Shown here: piece after piece, positions 1 through 7,890 of the stretch
Layout of the letters: each line of letters opens with the position of its first letter
Numbering within the stretch: the first letter of the stretch is position 1
Assembly (NCBI GenBank): GCA_029937535.1
Contig: JAPYPT010000019.1
Location: 1-33,348 of the forward strand
Reading direction: 5' to 3'
DNA: 33,348 nucleotides
Origin: Alphaproteobacteria bacterium
Lineage (GTDB): Bacteria > Pseudomonadota > Alphaproteobacteria > GCA-2731375
Position numbers and translations under genes: made by a program
Notes under the pieces: model-generated
Database searches by the model: none
What the model was told of the DNA's origin: nothing
The model's input: only the letters and a program-made list of their open reading frames with translations

Positions 1-451
1 TGCGGGCGGCATCCTCGGCCGTGGCCAGTTGCTTGTCGTTCAGATGGCCGCATTTCTTGGGCAGGATCTGATCCTCGATCTGCACCGCCGCCGCCCCCAC
101 ATCCTCCAGCTCGCGCACCAGGCGCATGACGTTCAGCGCCTCGCCATAGCCCGTATCGCCGTCCACGATCAGGGGCAGTCCCGTGGCCCGGGCCAGGATG
201 CGCGTGGTGGAGCACAATTCCTCCATGGTCATGACGCCCAAATCGGGCAGTCCCATGCTGGCGGTCAGCGCCGCGCCCGAAACGTACAGGCATTCGAAAC
301 CGGCCTTGCGCGCCAGCAATCCCGACATGCCGTCATGGGCGCCGGGCACGCCCAAAATGCCGGGCCGCTCCAACAGCTCCGCCAGCCGCCGTCCCGCCGG
401 CTCCGCTTCCGCCCCGCCCGTGAACCAGATCGAATGTTCGCCGTTTTGCAT
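1..451 (-). CDS. Isocitrate lyase/PEP mutase-family lyase (methylisocitrate lyase-like), 3' end beyond window
   Basis: The gene reads leftwards off the window, so only the first 150 codons are visible. Residues 35-44 (VPGAHDGMSG), 56-72 (YVSGAALTAS then GLPDLG), 96-103 (VDGDTGYG) and 126-136 (EDQ, then PKKCGH) form the TIM-barrel signature of the isocitrate lyase/PEP mutase superfamily. D97 and D99 are expected metal ligands, and C134 lies in the KKCGH catalytic loop shared by methylisocitrate lyase, isocitrate lyase and 2,3-dimethylmalate lyase. Such enzymes split 2-alkylmalate- or isocitrate-type acids into a 2-oxo acid and a carboxylic acid. The ATG is preceded by AAGGAA about 8 bases upstream. 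It follows the cyclase gene by 28 bases on the same strand. The exact substrate is unknown; oxaloacetate decarboxylase or carboxyphosphonoenolpyruvate mutase-like activity is also possible. Confidence 0.9.
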   Translation of the reverse strand, partial: MQNGEHSIWFTGGAEAEPAGRRLAELLERPGILGVPGAHDGMSGLLARKAGFECLYVSGAALTASMGLPDLGVMTMEELCSTTRILARATGLPLIVDGDTGYGEALNVMRLVRELEDVGAAAVQIEDQILPKKCGHLNDKQLATAEDAAR

Positions 452-479
452 TAGGTTGATTCCTTAATTCGTGATCCGG

Positions 480-2237
480 TCATTCCGGCAAACCGGCCCG
501 GCGCAGATCATCGATAAATTTGTCCAGAACGTCCCGGTCCTTGTAGGGATGTGACATGGGGATATTTCCAAGCCGGTAGTTCGGGTTAATCTTGATAAGT
601 GTTTCCGCCTCGATCCTGGCTTCGTCGAGTTTGCCCGCGGCCGCGAGAGTGGCGGCCAAATGGGCCCGTGCCGCCGGAAATTCAGGCGTCGATTTCAAAA
701 CATCCCGCAACGACCGTTCCGCCTCATCATAGGTGCCGAGAAGATACTGCAACCGGCCGCGTATGATGCCGTAGTGCGCTGGATGGAGGGGGTTAAGCCG
801 CATGGCCAAATCAATAGCCTCCAGGCCGGCCTCCAGCTGTCCCGCGTAGGCATGGACAATGCCGATCAAGGAATGGCTCGTCGCATTATTGGGATTAATT
901 TTGATGGATTTTTTTGTACTTTCGATGGCACGGTCGTGAAAACCGGAATAAACCTCGGCGAGGCCGAGGATGCCATGAGCCCTCGCGTCTCTGTCGTCCA
1001 GGGAAATCCCCTTGATGGCGAAATCCAGGCCCAGTTTTAAAGACTTTTCGGCGTCCGTGCCCCAAAGTTGGATAATTTCGAAGGTGTGGGTTGTTGATAA
1101 TATTGCATATGCCCTAGCAAAATCCGGCGCCAGTTCGATGGCCTGAGTAGCGAGGCGGCGGGCTTCCAGATTATCCGATTTGCTCAAACGGGAGAAACGA
1201 TAGTCAGCCTGCAAGGTCAAATCATAGGCGTCCACATCGTTTGGATCCTTGCGCAAGGCCCTTGAGATATCGTCTTGAATTACCCTTCCGCCCACCGTGG
1301 CGGTGATGGTGCGGGTAATCTCATCCTGCAGTTCAAAAATGTCTTCCAGTTCACGATCATAACGTTCGGCCCAAAGATGATTGCCCGTCGCTCCATCGAT
1401 CAACTGCGCGGTAATTCTGACTCGCCGGCCGGCCTTGCGAATGCTGCCCTCGACAACGAAACGCACGCCCAGCTCAGCCGCGACCTGGGTCAAGTCGAGC
1501 GCGCGGCCCTTGTAGGCGAATGTGGAATTCCGGGCAGTGACATGAATGTCGCCATAGCGGGAAAGCTCGGTGATGATATCCTCGGTGATGCCGTCGGCGA
1601 AATATTCCTGCTCGGGATCGCCGGACATATTATCGAAGGGCATCACGGCAACGGACGGTTCTTCCGATACACTATCGGACGCCGGTTTCCCCCCCACGGG
1701 CACGGCGGCTTTGTCGGGAGACCAATGCCAAACCTGCACCGGCCGGGCGATATTCTTCAGGGTCAGTTCTCCGCCATTTTCGAAGGCGATGTCCAGGCGG
1801 TCCTGTACGTCCTCATAAACCCGCCGCGATATGGAGACACCGCCCGGCGCCGCGATGGTTTGCAGTCTGGCGGCGATGTTGACGCCATCACCCAAAATGT
1901 CCTCGCCCTCGACAATGATATCGCCAAGATTGACGCCGACGCGGAAGACGATGCGGCGCTCTTCGTCAACCTTGGCGTTGTGTTCCGCCATGGCTTGCTG
2001 AACCGCGACGGCGCATTCGGTGGCGTTGACCACGGAGGGAAATTCCAGCAACAAACCGTCGCCCATGGTTTTGACGATACGGCCGCCGAATTTGGCGATC
2101 AGCGGGTCGATGATGTCCTCGCGATGGCGGCGCAAATCGGCCAGCGTGCCGGTTTCATCCAGGCCCATGAGCCGGGAATAGCCGACCACGTCCGCGGACA
2201 CGATCGCCGCCAATTTTCGCAAGGGTTGCTCTGACAT
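480..2237 (-). CDS. Class III adenylate/guanylate cyclase domain + TolB-like domain + TPR protein
   Basis: A 585-residue, apparently soluble signalling protein. Residues 8-170 are a class III cyclase catalytic domain: metal aspartates D16 (SADVVGYS) and D60 (KTMGDG), purine-specifying K56 and D117, and transition-state residues N120 and R124 (DGVNIAAR). All needed residues are present, so it is probably active. From about residue 193 a TolB/FlgO-like segment begins (VAVMPFDNMSGDPEQEYFADG), the module that usually follows cyclase domains in this alphaproteobacterial family. TPR-like helices fill about 340-560. It is 26 bases after the epimerase gene and 28 before the lyase gene on the same strand, suggesting co-transcription. 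The start is fixed by the domain boundary, but no Shine-Dalgarno precedes it; the bases just upstream read CTTCCTCC. Ligand and downstream target are unknown. Confidence 0.93.
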   Translation of the reverse strand: MSEQPLRKLAAIVSADVVGYSRLMGLDETGTLADLRRHREDIIDPLIAKFGGRIVKTMGDGLLLEFPSVVNATECAVAVQQAMAEHNAKVDEERRIVFRVGVNLGDIIVEGEDILGDGVNIAARLQTIAAPGGVSISRRVYEDVQDRLDIAFENGGELTLKNIARPVQVWHWSPDKAAVPVGGKPASDSVSEEPSVAVMPFDNMSGDPEQEYFADGITEDIITELSRYGDIHVTARNSTFAYKGRALDLTQVAAELGVRFVVEGSIRKAGRRVRITAQLIDGATGNHLWAERYDRELEDIFELQDEITRTITATVGGRVIQDDISRALRKDPNDVDAYDLTLQADYRFSRLSKSDNLEARRLATQAIELAPDFARAYAILSTTHTFEIIQLWGTDAEKSLKLGLDFAIKGISLDDRDARAHGILGLAEVYSGFHDRAIESTKKSIKINPNNATSHSLIGIVHAYAGQLEAGLEAIDLAMRLNPLHPAHYGIIRGRLQYLLGTYDEAERSLRDVLKSTPEFPAARAHLAATLAAAGKLDEARIEAETLIKINPNYRLGNIPMSHPYKDRDVLDKFIDDLRRAGLPE

Positions 2238-2263
2238 GGAGGAAGTCTAGCAGCGGCGGCGGC

Positions 2264-3181
2264 TCAGGCCAACGTCGCGGTCAAGCCCGCCGCAAGTTCC
2301 GTCTCCGCCGCGAAGCCGAAGGTTTCCTCCAGCCGGGCCGGATCGCCGAGAGATTCGTAGATATCGCCGACCCGCGCCGGGCCATGGCTGATGTCGGGGG
2401 ATATATTCAGCACACTGGCGATGGTTTCCGCCAACGCCTGGATCGTTGTCGCCTTGCCACTGCAGATGTTGAAGACGTCGGCGACCGCACTCCTGTCGTG
2501 CAGGCGCGTCATGGCGGCCAGCAAATAACGCACCACATCGGCGACGAAAACGAAATCGCGGTACTGCCCACCATCGCCCAGGATGTTCACGCCCTGGCCC
2601 TGGGCCAGGCGGTCGGCGAAGATGGCGATGACGCCCGAGTAAGGCGAATTGGGGTCCTGGCGCGGGCCATAAACATTGAAGAAACGGAACCCCGTGGTGG
2701 CCACGCCGTGGACCTGGCCGGCGACGCGGGCATGCAGTTCGCAGCCCAGTTTATCGGCGCCATAGGCGCTCAGCGGTTTCGTCTCGGCATCCTCGTCCAG
2801 GGGCACGTTGGCATTGTCGCCGTAGACGGCGGCGGAAGAGGCATAGACCACGGGTACCTTACCCTGCTCCCGGGCAGCATCGAAGACAGCGATGGCGCCG
2901 GTCAGATTGGCGCTGTGAGTGGCCAGCCATTCCTCGTTGCCGCGCTGTACGGAGGCGATGGCGGCGAGATGGAAACAGCCCGCCATGCCGGCCATGGCCC
3001 GGCCCACCAAATCCCGGTCGGCCACATCGCCGACGATCAATTCCGCCGCATCCGGCACGTTATCGCGGCTGCCCGTGGACAGATCATCGATGATCCGGAC
3101 CCCGTGCCCCACCGCCAGCAGGCCGTCCACCAAGTGCGAGCCGATGAAACCCGCCCCGCCCGTCACCAGATAGGATGCCAT
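2264..3181 (-). CDS. NAD-dependent epimerase/dehydratase (UDP-glucose 4-epimerase-like extended SDR)
   Basis: A 305-residue extended short-chain dehydrogenase. The Rossmann motif GGAGFIGSH (G8-H16) binds NAD, D32-D33 sits at the adenosine ribose, and Y140/K144 (SAYGADK) with the upstream S115/S116 (YASSAAVYG) form the catalytic set. FFNVYGPRQDP in the C-terminal half and a YRDFVFVADV segment are typical of GalE/WbpP-type nucleotide-sugar epimerases. It should interconvert a UDP-hexose or UDP-hexuronate for surface polysaccharide. Its ATG directly abuts the TGA of the upstream alpha/beta hydrolase with no bases between, so translational coupling is likely. No glycosyltransferase lies nearby, so the sugar is not predictable. 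Confidence 0.93.
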   Translation of the reverse strand: MASYLVTGGAGFIGSHLVDGLLAVGHGVRIIDDLSTGSRDNVPDAAELIVGDVADRDLVGRAMAGMAGCFHLAAIASVQRGNEEWLATHSANLTGAIAVFDAAREQGKVPVVYASSAAVYGDNANVPLDEDAETKPLSAYGADKLGCELHARVAGQVHGVATTGFRFFNVYGPRQDPNSPYSGVIAIFADRLAQGQGVNILGDGGQYRDFVFVADVVRYLLAAMTRLHDRSAVADVFNICSGKATTIQALAETIASVLNISPDISHGPARVGDIYESLGDPARLEETFGFAAETELAAGLTATLA

Positions 3182-4354
3182 TCACTTAACCTTTTGATCC
3201 GCTAAAAACGCCAGCAGGCATTCGACCACCGCCTCGGGCTGCTCTTGTTGCACCCAATGGCCCGCGCCGTCCAGCAAATGCAGGGCACGAAAATCCGAAC
3301 AGGCGGTGGTTTGCATGATCTCGAGCGTGCCGGGGGATTGACGCATGCCCCAATCCGACGCACCCGCGACAAAACAGGCCGGCACGTCGATGGTCTTGCC
3401 AGCGAACAAGGCCTTGTCGGCGTTCAGGCTTGTATCGAGCCGGCTGCGGTACCAATTCAGGCCGCCTTGGAACCCGGTGCGGCTGTATTCTTCCGAATAA
3501 ACCACCAACTCATCATTCGTCAGCCAGGCACAATGTTCGATATCGGCCGCGGTGGGCATCTCCTTGGCCACGGTTTCAGCCATATTGTCGCCCAGATCCA
3601 TAATGTAATAAGTCGGCAACTGGGCCAGTTCCTCAGCCGTCCAGTCGGCCAGCGGAAACGGCCTGTTCCCGGGCCAATCGGCGCTCTTGTGGTGGTAGTA
3701 GGCGCGTAGGAAATCCTTTATGCCCTGGGGGCAGTTCACCATATCGTCGTTGGCGGGAGTGGTCGTGTAGTACGACCCATAATGTTTGCGGGGCCGGTCC
3801 AGGGCCGCCAGGGCCGCATTTATGTCAGGCCTAGGCTGGTCCGTTAGTGGCGGCGGTCCGCCGAAGGGCGCGCTCATGAGAGCGACGGAGCGAAAGATGT
3901 CGGGGCGGATCAAGGCGCAGTCGGCGGCGACCATGGAGCCGAAGTCATGGCCGAACACGGCGGCGACGGAACTATATCCCAAGGCATCGATTAGACAGAG
4001 TGCGTCCCGCAACAGATTGAGAAACCGGAACGGGGCCAGATCACCGTCATAATCGCCGTTCCAACCCCCATCCGAAAACGTCGTTCGGCCATAACCGCGC
4101 TGGTCGGGGGCGACCACGTGATAGCCGGCCCGGGCCAGGGGCACCATAACCTTGCGCCAGCTATAGGCCAGTTCGGGGAAGCCATGCAGCAGCAGCAAAC
4201 AAGGCCGCCCAGTCGTTTCATGGCCAGCCTCCAGAATGTGCATGGTCAAACCGTTCACATCCCTGACGAACCGGGACCGGATGCCGGGCGGCAGGGTGTC
4301 GGTGTCAAGGGCGGCGGGGCTTTGCATGGGCGCTTCCACTTTGTCGGAAAACAT
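3182..4354 (-). CDS. Alpha/beta hydrolase, epoxide hydrolase-like
   Basis: A 390-residue alpha/beta-hydrolase. H57-G-F-P-E61 is the oxyanion-hole HGxP motif of epoxide hydrolases and haloalkane dehalogenases. The nucleophile elbow G-H-D-F-G-S places an aspartate (D137), not serine, as nucleophile. H366 in GAGHWVQQEQP is the likely catalytic base. The Asp nucleophile supports epoxide or C-halogen hydrolysis over ester hydrolysis; the physiological substrate is unknown. It is longer than a typical 300-residue epoxide hydrolase, mostly through an insert at about 95-105 and a large cap. The given ATG lacks a clear Shine-Dalgarno; an in-frame ATG at 4327 (residue 10) follows a GGAAG and may be the true start. 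It is the first of four tightly spaced minus-strand genes. Confidence 0.9.
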   Translation of the reverse strand: MFSDKVEAPMQSPAALDTDTLPPGIRSRFVRDVNGLTMHILEAGHETTGRPCLLLLHGFPELAYSWRKVMVPLARAGYHVVAPDQRGYGRTTFSDGGWNGDYDGDLAPFRFLNLLRDALCLIDALGYSSVAAVFGHDFGSMVAADCALIRPDIFRSVALMSAPFGGPPPLTDQPRPDINAALAALDRPRKHYGSYYTTTPANDDMVNCPQGIKDFLRAYYHHKSADWPGNRPFPLADWTAEELAQLPTYYIMDLGDNMAETVAKEMPTAADIEHCAWLTNDELVVYSEEYSRTGFQGGLNWYRSRLDTSLNADKALFAGKTIDVPACFVAGASDWGMRQSPGTLEIMQTTACSDFRALHLLDGAGHWVQQEQPEAVVECLLAFLADQKVK

Positions 4355-4409
4355 TTGCGGCAGATTATAGCCTTTCCCACCCCGCCGTCAGCCTATTCCC
4401 GCGTTGCCC

Positions 4410-4438
4410 TTGAGTTATCGGTCCGGGGGCCCTAGATT
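4410..4438 (+). promoter_or_regulatory. Candidate sigma70-type promoter for the MoxR/VWA gene pair
   Basis: In the 133-bp divergent gap before the MoxR gene, TTGAGT (4410-4415) and TAGATT (4433-4438) are separated by exactly 17 bases. Each matches the consensus at four of six positions. The predicted transcript start would lie about 40 bases before the ATG at 4488. The call rests on pattern match only. Confidence 0.4.
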
Positions 4439-4487
4439 GACGGCAAATCTTTTCCCCTTTCCCCCCAGATATATGGCGTAGTGAACG

Positions 4488-5336
4488 ATGAAATTTGAAG
4501 GCACGGACAGTTATGTCGCGACGGAAGACCTCATGGTGGCGGTTAACGCCGCCATCACCCTGCAGCGGCCCCTGTTGGTCAAGGGCGAGCCGGGCACCGG
4601 CAAGACGGTGCTGGCCCATGAAGTGGCCAAGGCGCTGGACCGGCCGTTGATCGAGTGGCACATCAAATCCACCACCAAGGCGATCCAGGGATTGTACGAA
4701 TACGATGCGGTCTCGCGCCTGCGGGACAGCCAGCTTGGCGAGGAAAAAGTCCACGACATCTCCAATTACATCATCCGCGGAAAATTATGGGATGCCTTTA
4801 CCCACGATATTTCCCCCGTCCTGCTGATCGACGAGGTGGATAAGGCCGATATCGAATTCCCCAACGATCTGTTGCTGGAACTGGACCGGATGGAGTTCTT
4901 TGTCTACGAGACCCAGGAAACGATCATCGCCAAGAACCGCCCCATCATGTTGATCACCTCGAACAACGAAAAAGAATTGCCGGACGCCTTTCTGCGCCGT
5001 TGCTTCTTCCACTACATCCGCTTTCCGGAGCGGGAGACCATGCAGGAAATCATCGACGTGCATTATCCCGACATCCAGAAGAACCTGGTGCGGGAAGCCT
5101 TGAACATCTTCTACGAAGTGCGCGACGTACCCGGTTTGAAGAAAAAGCCCTCCACCTCCGAACTGTTGGATTGGCTGAAGCTGTTGATGGTGGATGACAT
5201 CTCGCCGGAGGTGTTGCGCAACAAGGACCCGAAGAAGCTGATCCCGCCCCTGCACGGCGCCCTGCTGAAGAACGAGCAGGACGTGCATCTGTTCGAGCGT
5301 CTCGCCTTCCTGGCCCGCCGGGAGCAAGGCAGCTAG
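4488..5336 (+). CDS. MoxR-family AAA+ ATPase
   Basis: A 282-residue AAA+ ATPase. Walker A is GEPGTGKT (33-40) and Walker B is LLIDEVDKAD with D115/E116. An ITSNNEKELPDAFLRRC stretch gives sensor 1 and the arginine finger. Length and the lack of other domains fit the MoxR/CoxD/NorQ group. These act as chaperones that insert cofactors or remodel target complexes together with a VWA-domain partner. The partner gene starts 20 bases downstream, a conserved two-gene arrangement in many alphaproteobacteria. The client complex is unknown; no metalloenzyme genes of the Cox, Nor or methanol dehydrogenase type are adjacent. Shine-Dalgarno is weak. Confidence 0.94.
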   Translation: MKFEGTDSYVATEDLMVAVNAAITLQRPLLVKGEPGTGKTVLAHEVAKALDRPLIEWHIKSTTKAIQGLYEYDAVSRLRDSQLGEEKVHDISNYIIRGKLWDAFTHDISPVLLIDEVDKADIEFPNDLLLELDRMEFFVYETQETIIAKNRPIMLITSNNEKELPDAFLRRCFFHYIRFPERETMQEIIDVHYPDIQKNLVREALNIFYEVRDVPGLKKKPSTSELLDWLKLLMVDDISPEVLRNKDPKKLIPPLHGALLKNEQDVHLFERLAFLARREQGS

Positions 5337-5356
5337 ACAACAAGGGTGGAGCGGAC

Positions 5357-6535
5357 ATGTTCTTCGATCTTTTCTTCGAACTGAAATCGGCCAAGGTTCC
5401 CTGCAGCCTGAAGGAATACCTGATGCTTCTGGAGGCCATGGAAGCCGGCGTGGCCCGCTATGACGTGAACGATTTTTACTACCTCTCCCGTAGCTGCCTG
5501 GTGAAGGACGAGCGCAACCTGGACAAGTTCGACCGGGTGTTCGGCAAGGTCTTCAAGGGTCTGGAGCCGCCCGAGGAGGGCGCCACGGCGGAAATTCCGG
5601 AGGAATGGCTGCGCAAGCTGACGGAGCTGCACCTGACGGACGAGGAAAAGGCGCAGATCGAGGCCCTGGGCGGCTGGGAAAAAATCATGGAGGAGCTGAA
5701 AAAGCGCCTCGAGGAACAGGAAAAACGTCACGAAGGCGGCAACAAGTGGATCGGCACGGGCGGCACCTCACCCTTTGGCGCCGACGGCTACAACCCCGAA
5801 GGCATCCGCATCGGGCAGGAAAAATCCCGCAACCGCCGCGCCGTCAAGGTCTGGGACAAGCGGGAATACCGCAACTTCGACGACTCAGTCGTGCTCGGCA
5901 CCCGCAATATCAAGATCGCCCTGCGCCGCCTGCGCCAGTTCGCCCGCCAAGGCGTGCCGGAAGAACTGGACATGGACGACACCATCCGCTCCACCGCCAG
6001 AAACGGCGGCTGGATCGACATCAAGATGCGGCCCGAGCGGCGCAACACGGTCAAGGTGTTGTTGCTGCTGGATGTGGGCGGTTCCATGGACGATCATATC
6101 CGCACCATGGAAGAGCTGTTCTCGGCCACGCGGACCGAGTTCAAGTATCTGGAATCCTATTATTTCCACAACTGCATGTACGAAAAGGTGTGGCGCGACA
6201 ACCGCCGCCGGCACACGGAACACATTCCGACCTGGCAATTGATTAATACCTACGGCCCGGACTGGAAGCTGATTATCGTCGGCGACGCCACCATGTCACC
6301 CTACGAGATCGTCTATCCCGGCGGCAGCGTGGAGCATTGGAACGAGGAAGCCGGCCAGGTCTGGATGGAGCGGCTGCTGGACCATTTCGACAATGCCTGC
6401 TGGATCAACCCGGTCCCCGAACGCCATTGGGAATACACCCCGTCCCTGCAAATGCTGCAACAGATCATGGGCGACCGCATGTTCGGCCTGACCCTGGGCG
6501 GCCTTGACAACGGCATGCGCAGCCTCAGCCGGTAG
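5357..6535 (+). CDS. VWA domain-containing CoxE-like protein
   Basis: A 392-residue partner of the preceding MoxR ATPase. The N-terminal ~170 residues are charged and helical (several EEL/KKRLEEQEKR stretches). The C-terminal half is a von Willebrand factor A domain beginning at about residue 233. The MIDAS motif normally DxSxS reads DVGGSM at D239, so the first serine is replaced by glycine (G241). This variant occurs in the CoxE-like family as I remember it, so metal binding may persist. GDATMSPYEI near residue 310 would carry later MIDAS residues. No signal peptide or membrane segment is visible, so the protein should act in the cytoplasm. Its stop codon lies in the first copy of a 25-bp tandem duplication. 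Confidence 0.92.
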   Translation: MFFDLFFELKSAKVPCSLKEYLMLLEAMEAGVARYDVNDFYYLSRSCLVKDERNLDKFDRVFGKVFKGLEPPEEGATAEIPEEWLRKLTELHLTDEEKAQIEALGGWEKIMEELKKRLEEQEKRHEGGNKWIGTGGTSPFGADGYNPEGIRIGQEKSRNRRAVKVWDKREYRNFDDSVVLGTRNIKIALRRLRQFARQGVPEELDMDDTIRSTARNGGWIDIKMRPERRNTVKVLLLLDVGGSMDDHIRTMEELFSATRTEFKYLESYYFHNCMYEKVWRDNRRRHTEHIPTWQLINTYGPDWKLIIVGDATMSPYEIVYPGGSVEHWNEEAGQVWMERLLDHFDNACWINPVPERHWEYTPSLQMLQQIMGDRMFGLTLGGLDNGMRSLSR

Positions 6536-6568
6536 GTTGTTCCAGCACCTCAGCCGGTAGGCTGTTCC
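6523..6568. repeat. Two-copy 21-bp direct repeat, period 25 bp, at convergent gene ends
   Basis: Positions 6523-6543 and 6548-6568 are identical except for one transition (T6537/C6562). The first copy contains the TAG stop of the VWA gene. The second contains, on the other strand, the TGA stop of the MFS gene. It looks like a short tandem duplication between convergent genes; no hairpin or T-tract suggests a terminator. Confidence 0.85.
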
Positions 6569-7782
6569 TGCAAGTGCACGACAGGTGACAGCGAAATCAC
6601 GATCGCTTGCATCGCGAAGATGAACACGGCGGCCAAGAGGGCGAATTCAGCCCCGGCTTGACTGCCGATCAACGCCCCTAGTCCGGCGCCCAACGGTCGT
6701 GCGCCATAGGCAAGGACGTTGATAGCCGAAACCCGGCCCAGCAAATCCGGCGGCGTAACGGTTTGGCGCAAGGTGGTTGTGCTGATGACCCATAGGATTG
6801 GCCCCGCACCCAGCAGAAAAAAACCCAAGGCCGCCGGCAGCGCACTGGACACCCAGGCCGTCGAAGCGATCAGTAAAGCACCCAGCAGGCCGGCGAACGG
6901 CCCAATCCCGATGACGATGCCGAAACCCAGCCGCCCGAGGACCTGACCGGCGCACAACGCGCCCATCAGCATGCCAAAACCAAGCATGGCCAGGGTCAAT
7001 CCCACCTCGGACGCCTCCAGTCCCAATCCGTGCACCGCATGGGGGACGAACACCGCCAATATCATGAACAGCCCGGCGCTAAATATAAACTGCGTCAGGA
7101 AAACCGGCGCCAGCAACGGATGGGTGGCGACGAAGCGCACGCCGTCGCCGATATCCCGCAGCGGACGGCGCGGCTGGCGTCGCTGTATCGGTTTTCTTGC
7201 TGGTTCCTTGATCCGATGCAGGAAACGCACCGCTAAAATCGATAGCAATGCCGCGCAGCCGAACGCGGCGCCCGCGCCGATCCCACCAACCAGGAGCCCG
7301 CCTAGCGCGGGGCCACCCGTGAACGCCGTCGTGCGGGCCAACTCGATGCGCGCGTTGGCCTTTGACAGGGTCTCCCTGTCGACCAGCGACGGCACCAGAG
7401 CGGGCGCGGCGATAGAAAAGATAACCGTGCCGCAAACCCCGATAAATCCCAATATAGTCAACAGGGTCCAGGTTATCTGGTCCGTTACGATCAAGGCGAA
7501 CAGCACCAACAAAGATACAGCGCGCAGCCCTTCCGCCCAGGCCATGAGGTTCTTGCGCGACCAACGGTCCACCATCAAGCCGGCCGGAATGGCAAAGAAA
7601 ACGAACGGCAGGGTCAAAATCGTTTGCAGAATACCGGTTTGGGCAACATTCGCCCCCAGCGCCAACACGGCGACCATGGGCGCGGCCGCCAGGGCAATCT
7701 GCTCCGCCGATTGCGCGAACAGATTGGCCCAGGCCAAACGCAGAAAATTTTGGTTGAATTCGGGTCGTTGTTTTAGGTTCAT
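6550..7782 (-). CDS. MFS transporter, EntS-like (MFS_3) exporter
   Basis: A 410-residue integral membrane protein with about twelve hydrophobic segments. A loop 2-3 motif (AGLMVDRWSRKNLM, about 67-80) matches MFS motif A, and a charged central loop (about 190-215, RIKEPARKPIQRRQPRR) separates the two six-helix halves. The pattern fits the EntS/MFS_3 group of proton-driven exporters of siderophores, macrolides or other small molecules. The ATG has AGGCAGGA a few bases upstream. The gene lies 108 bases downstream of the aminotransferase on the same strand and may be co-transcribed with it or have its own promoter. The cargo cannot be inferred. Confidence 0.93.
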   Translation of the reverse strand: MNLKQRPEFNQNFLRLAWANLFAQSAEQIALAAAPMVAVLALGANVAQTGILQTILTLPFVFFAIPAGLMVDRWSRKNLMAWAEGLRAVSLLVLFALIVTDQITWTLLTILGFIGVCGTVIFSIAAPALVPSLVDRETLSKANARIELARTTAFTGGPALGGLLVGGIGAGAAFGCAALLSILAVRFLHRIKEPARKPIQRRQPRRPLRDIGDGVRFVATHPLLAPVFLTQFIFSAGLFMILAVFVPHAVHGLGLEASEVGLTLAMLGFGMLMGALCAGQVLGRLGFGIVIGIGPFAGLLGALLIASTAWVSSALPAALGFFLLGAGPILWVISTTTLRQTVTPPDLLGRVSAINVLAYGARPLGAGLGALIGSQAGAEFALLAAVFIFAMQAIVISLSPVVHLQEQPTG

Positions 7783-7890
7783 CGTCCTGCCTCATCTTTC
7801 GATGACAAGGACGCTACAGCCGGCCGAGGATACGAACTATCCGGTTCCCGCCGGCAATGTTTGCTTCAATTCACTATCGATAAATTTCGG

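Noticed and set aside
1275-2234. A 319-codon open frame antisense to the cyclase-TPR gene
   Set aside because: It mirrors the cyclase gene and contains no motif; composition is typical of a shadow frame.
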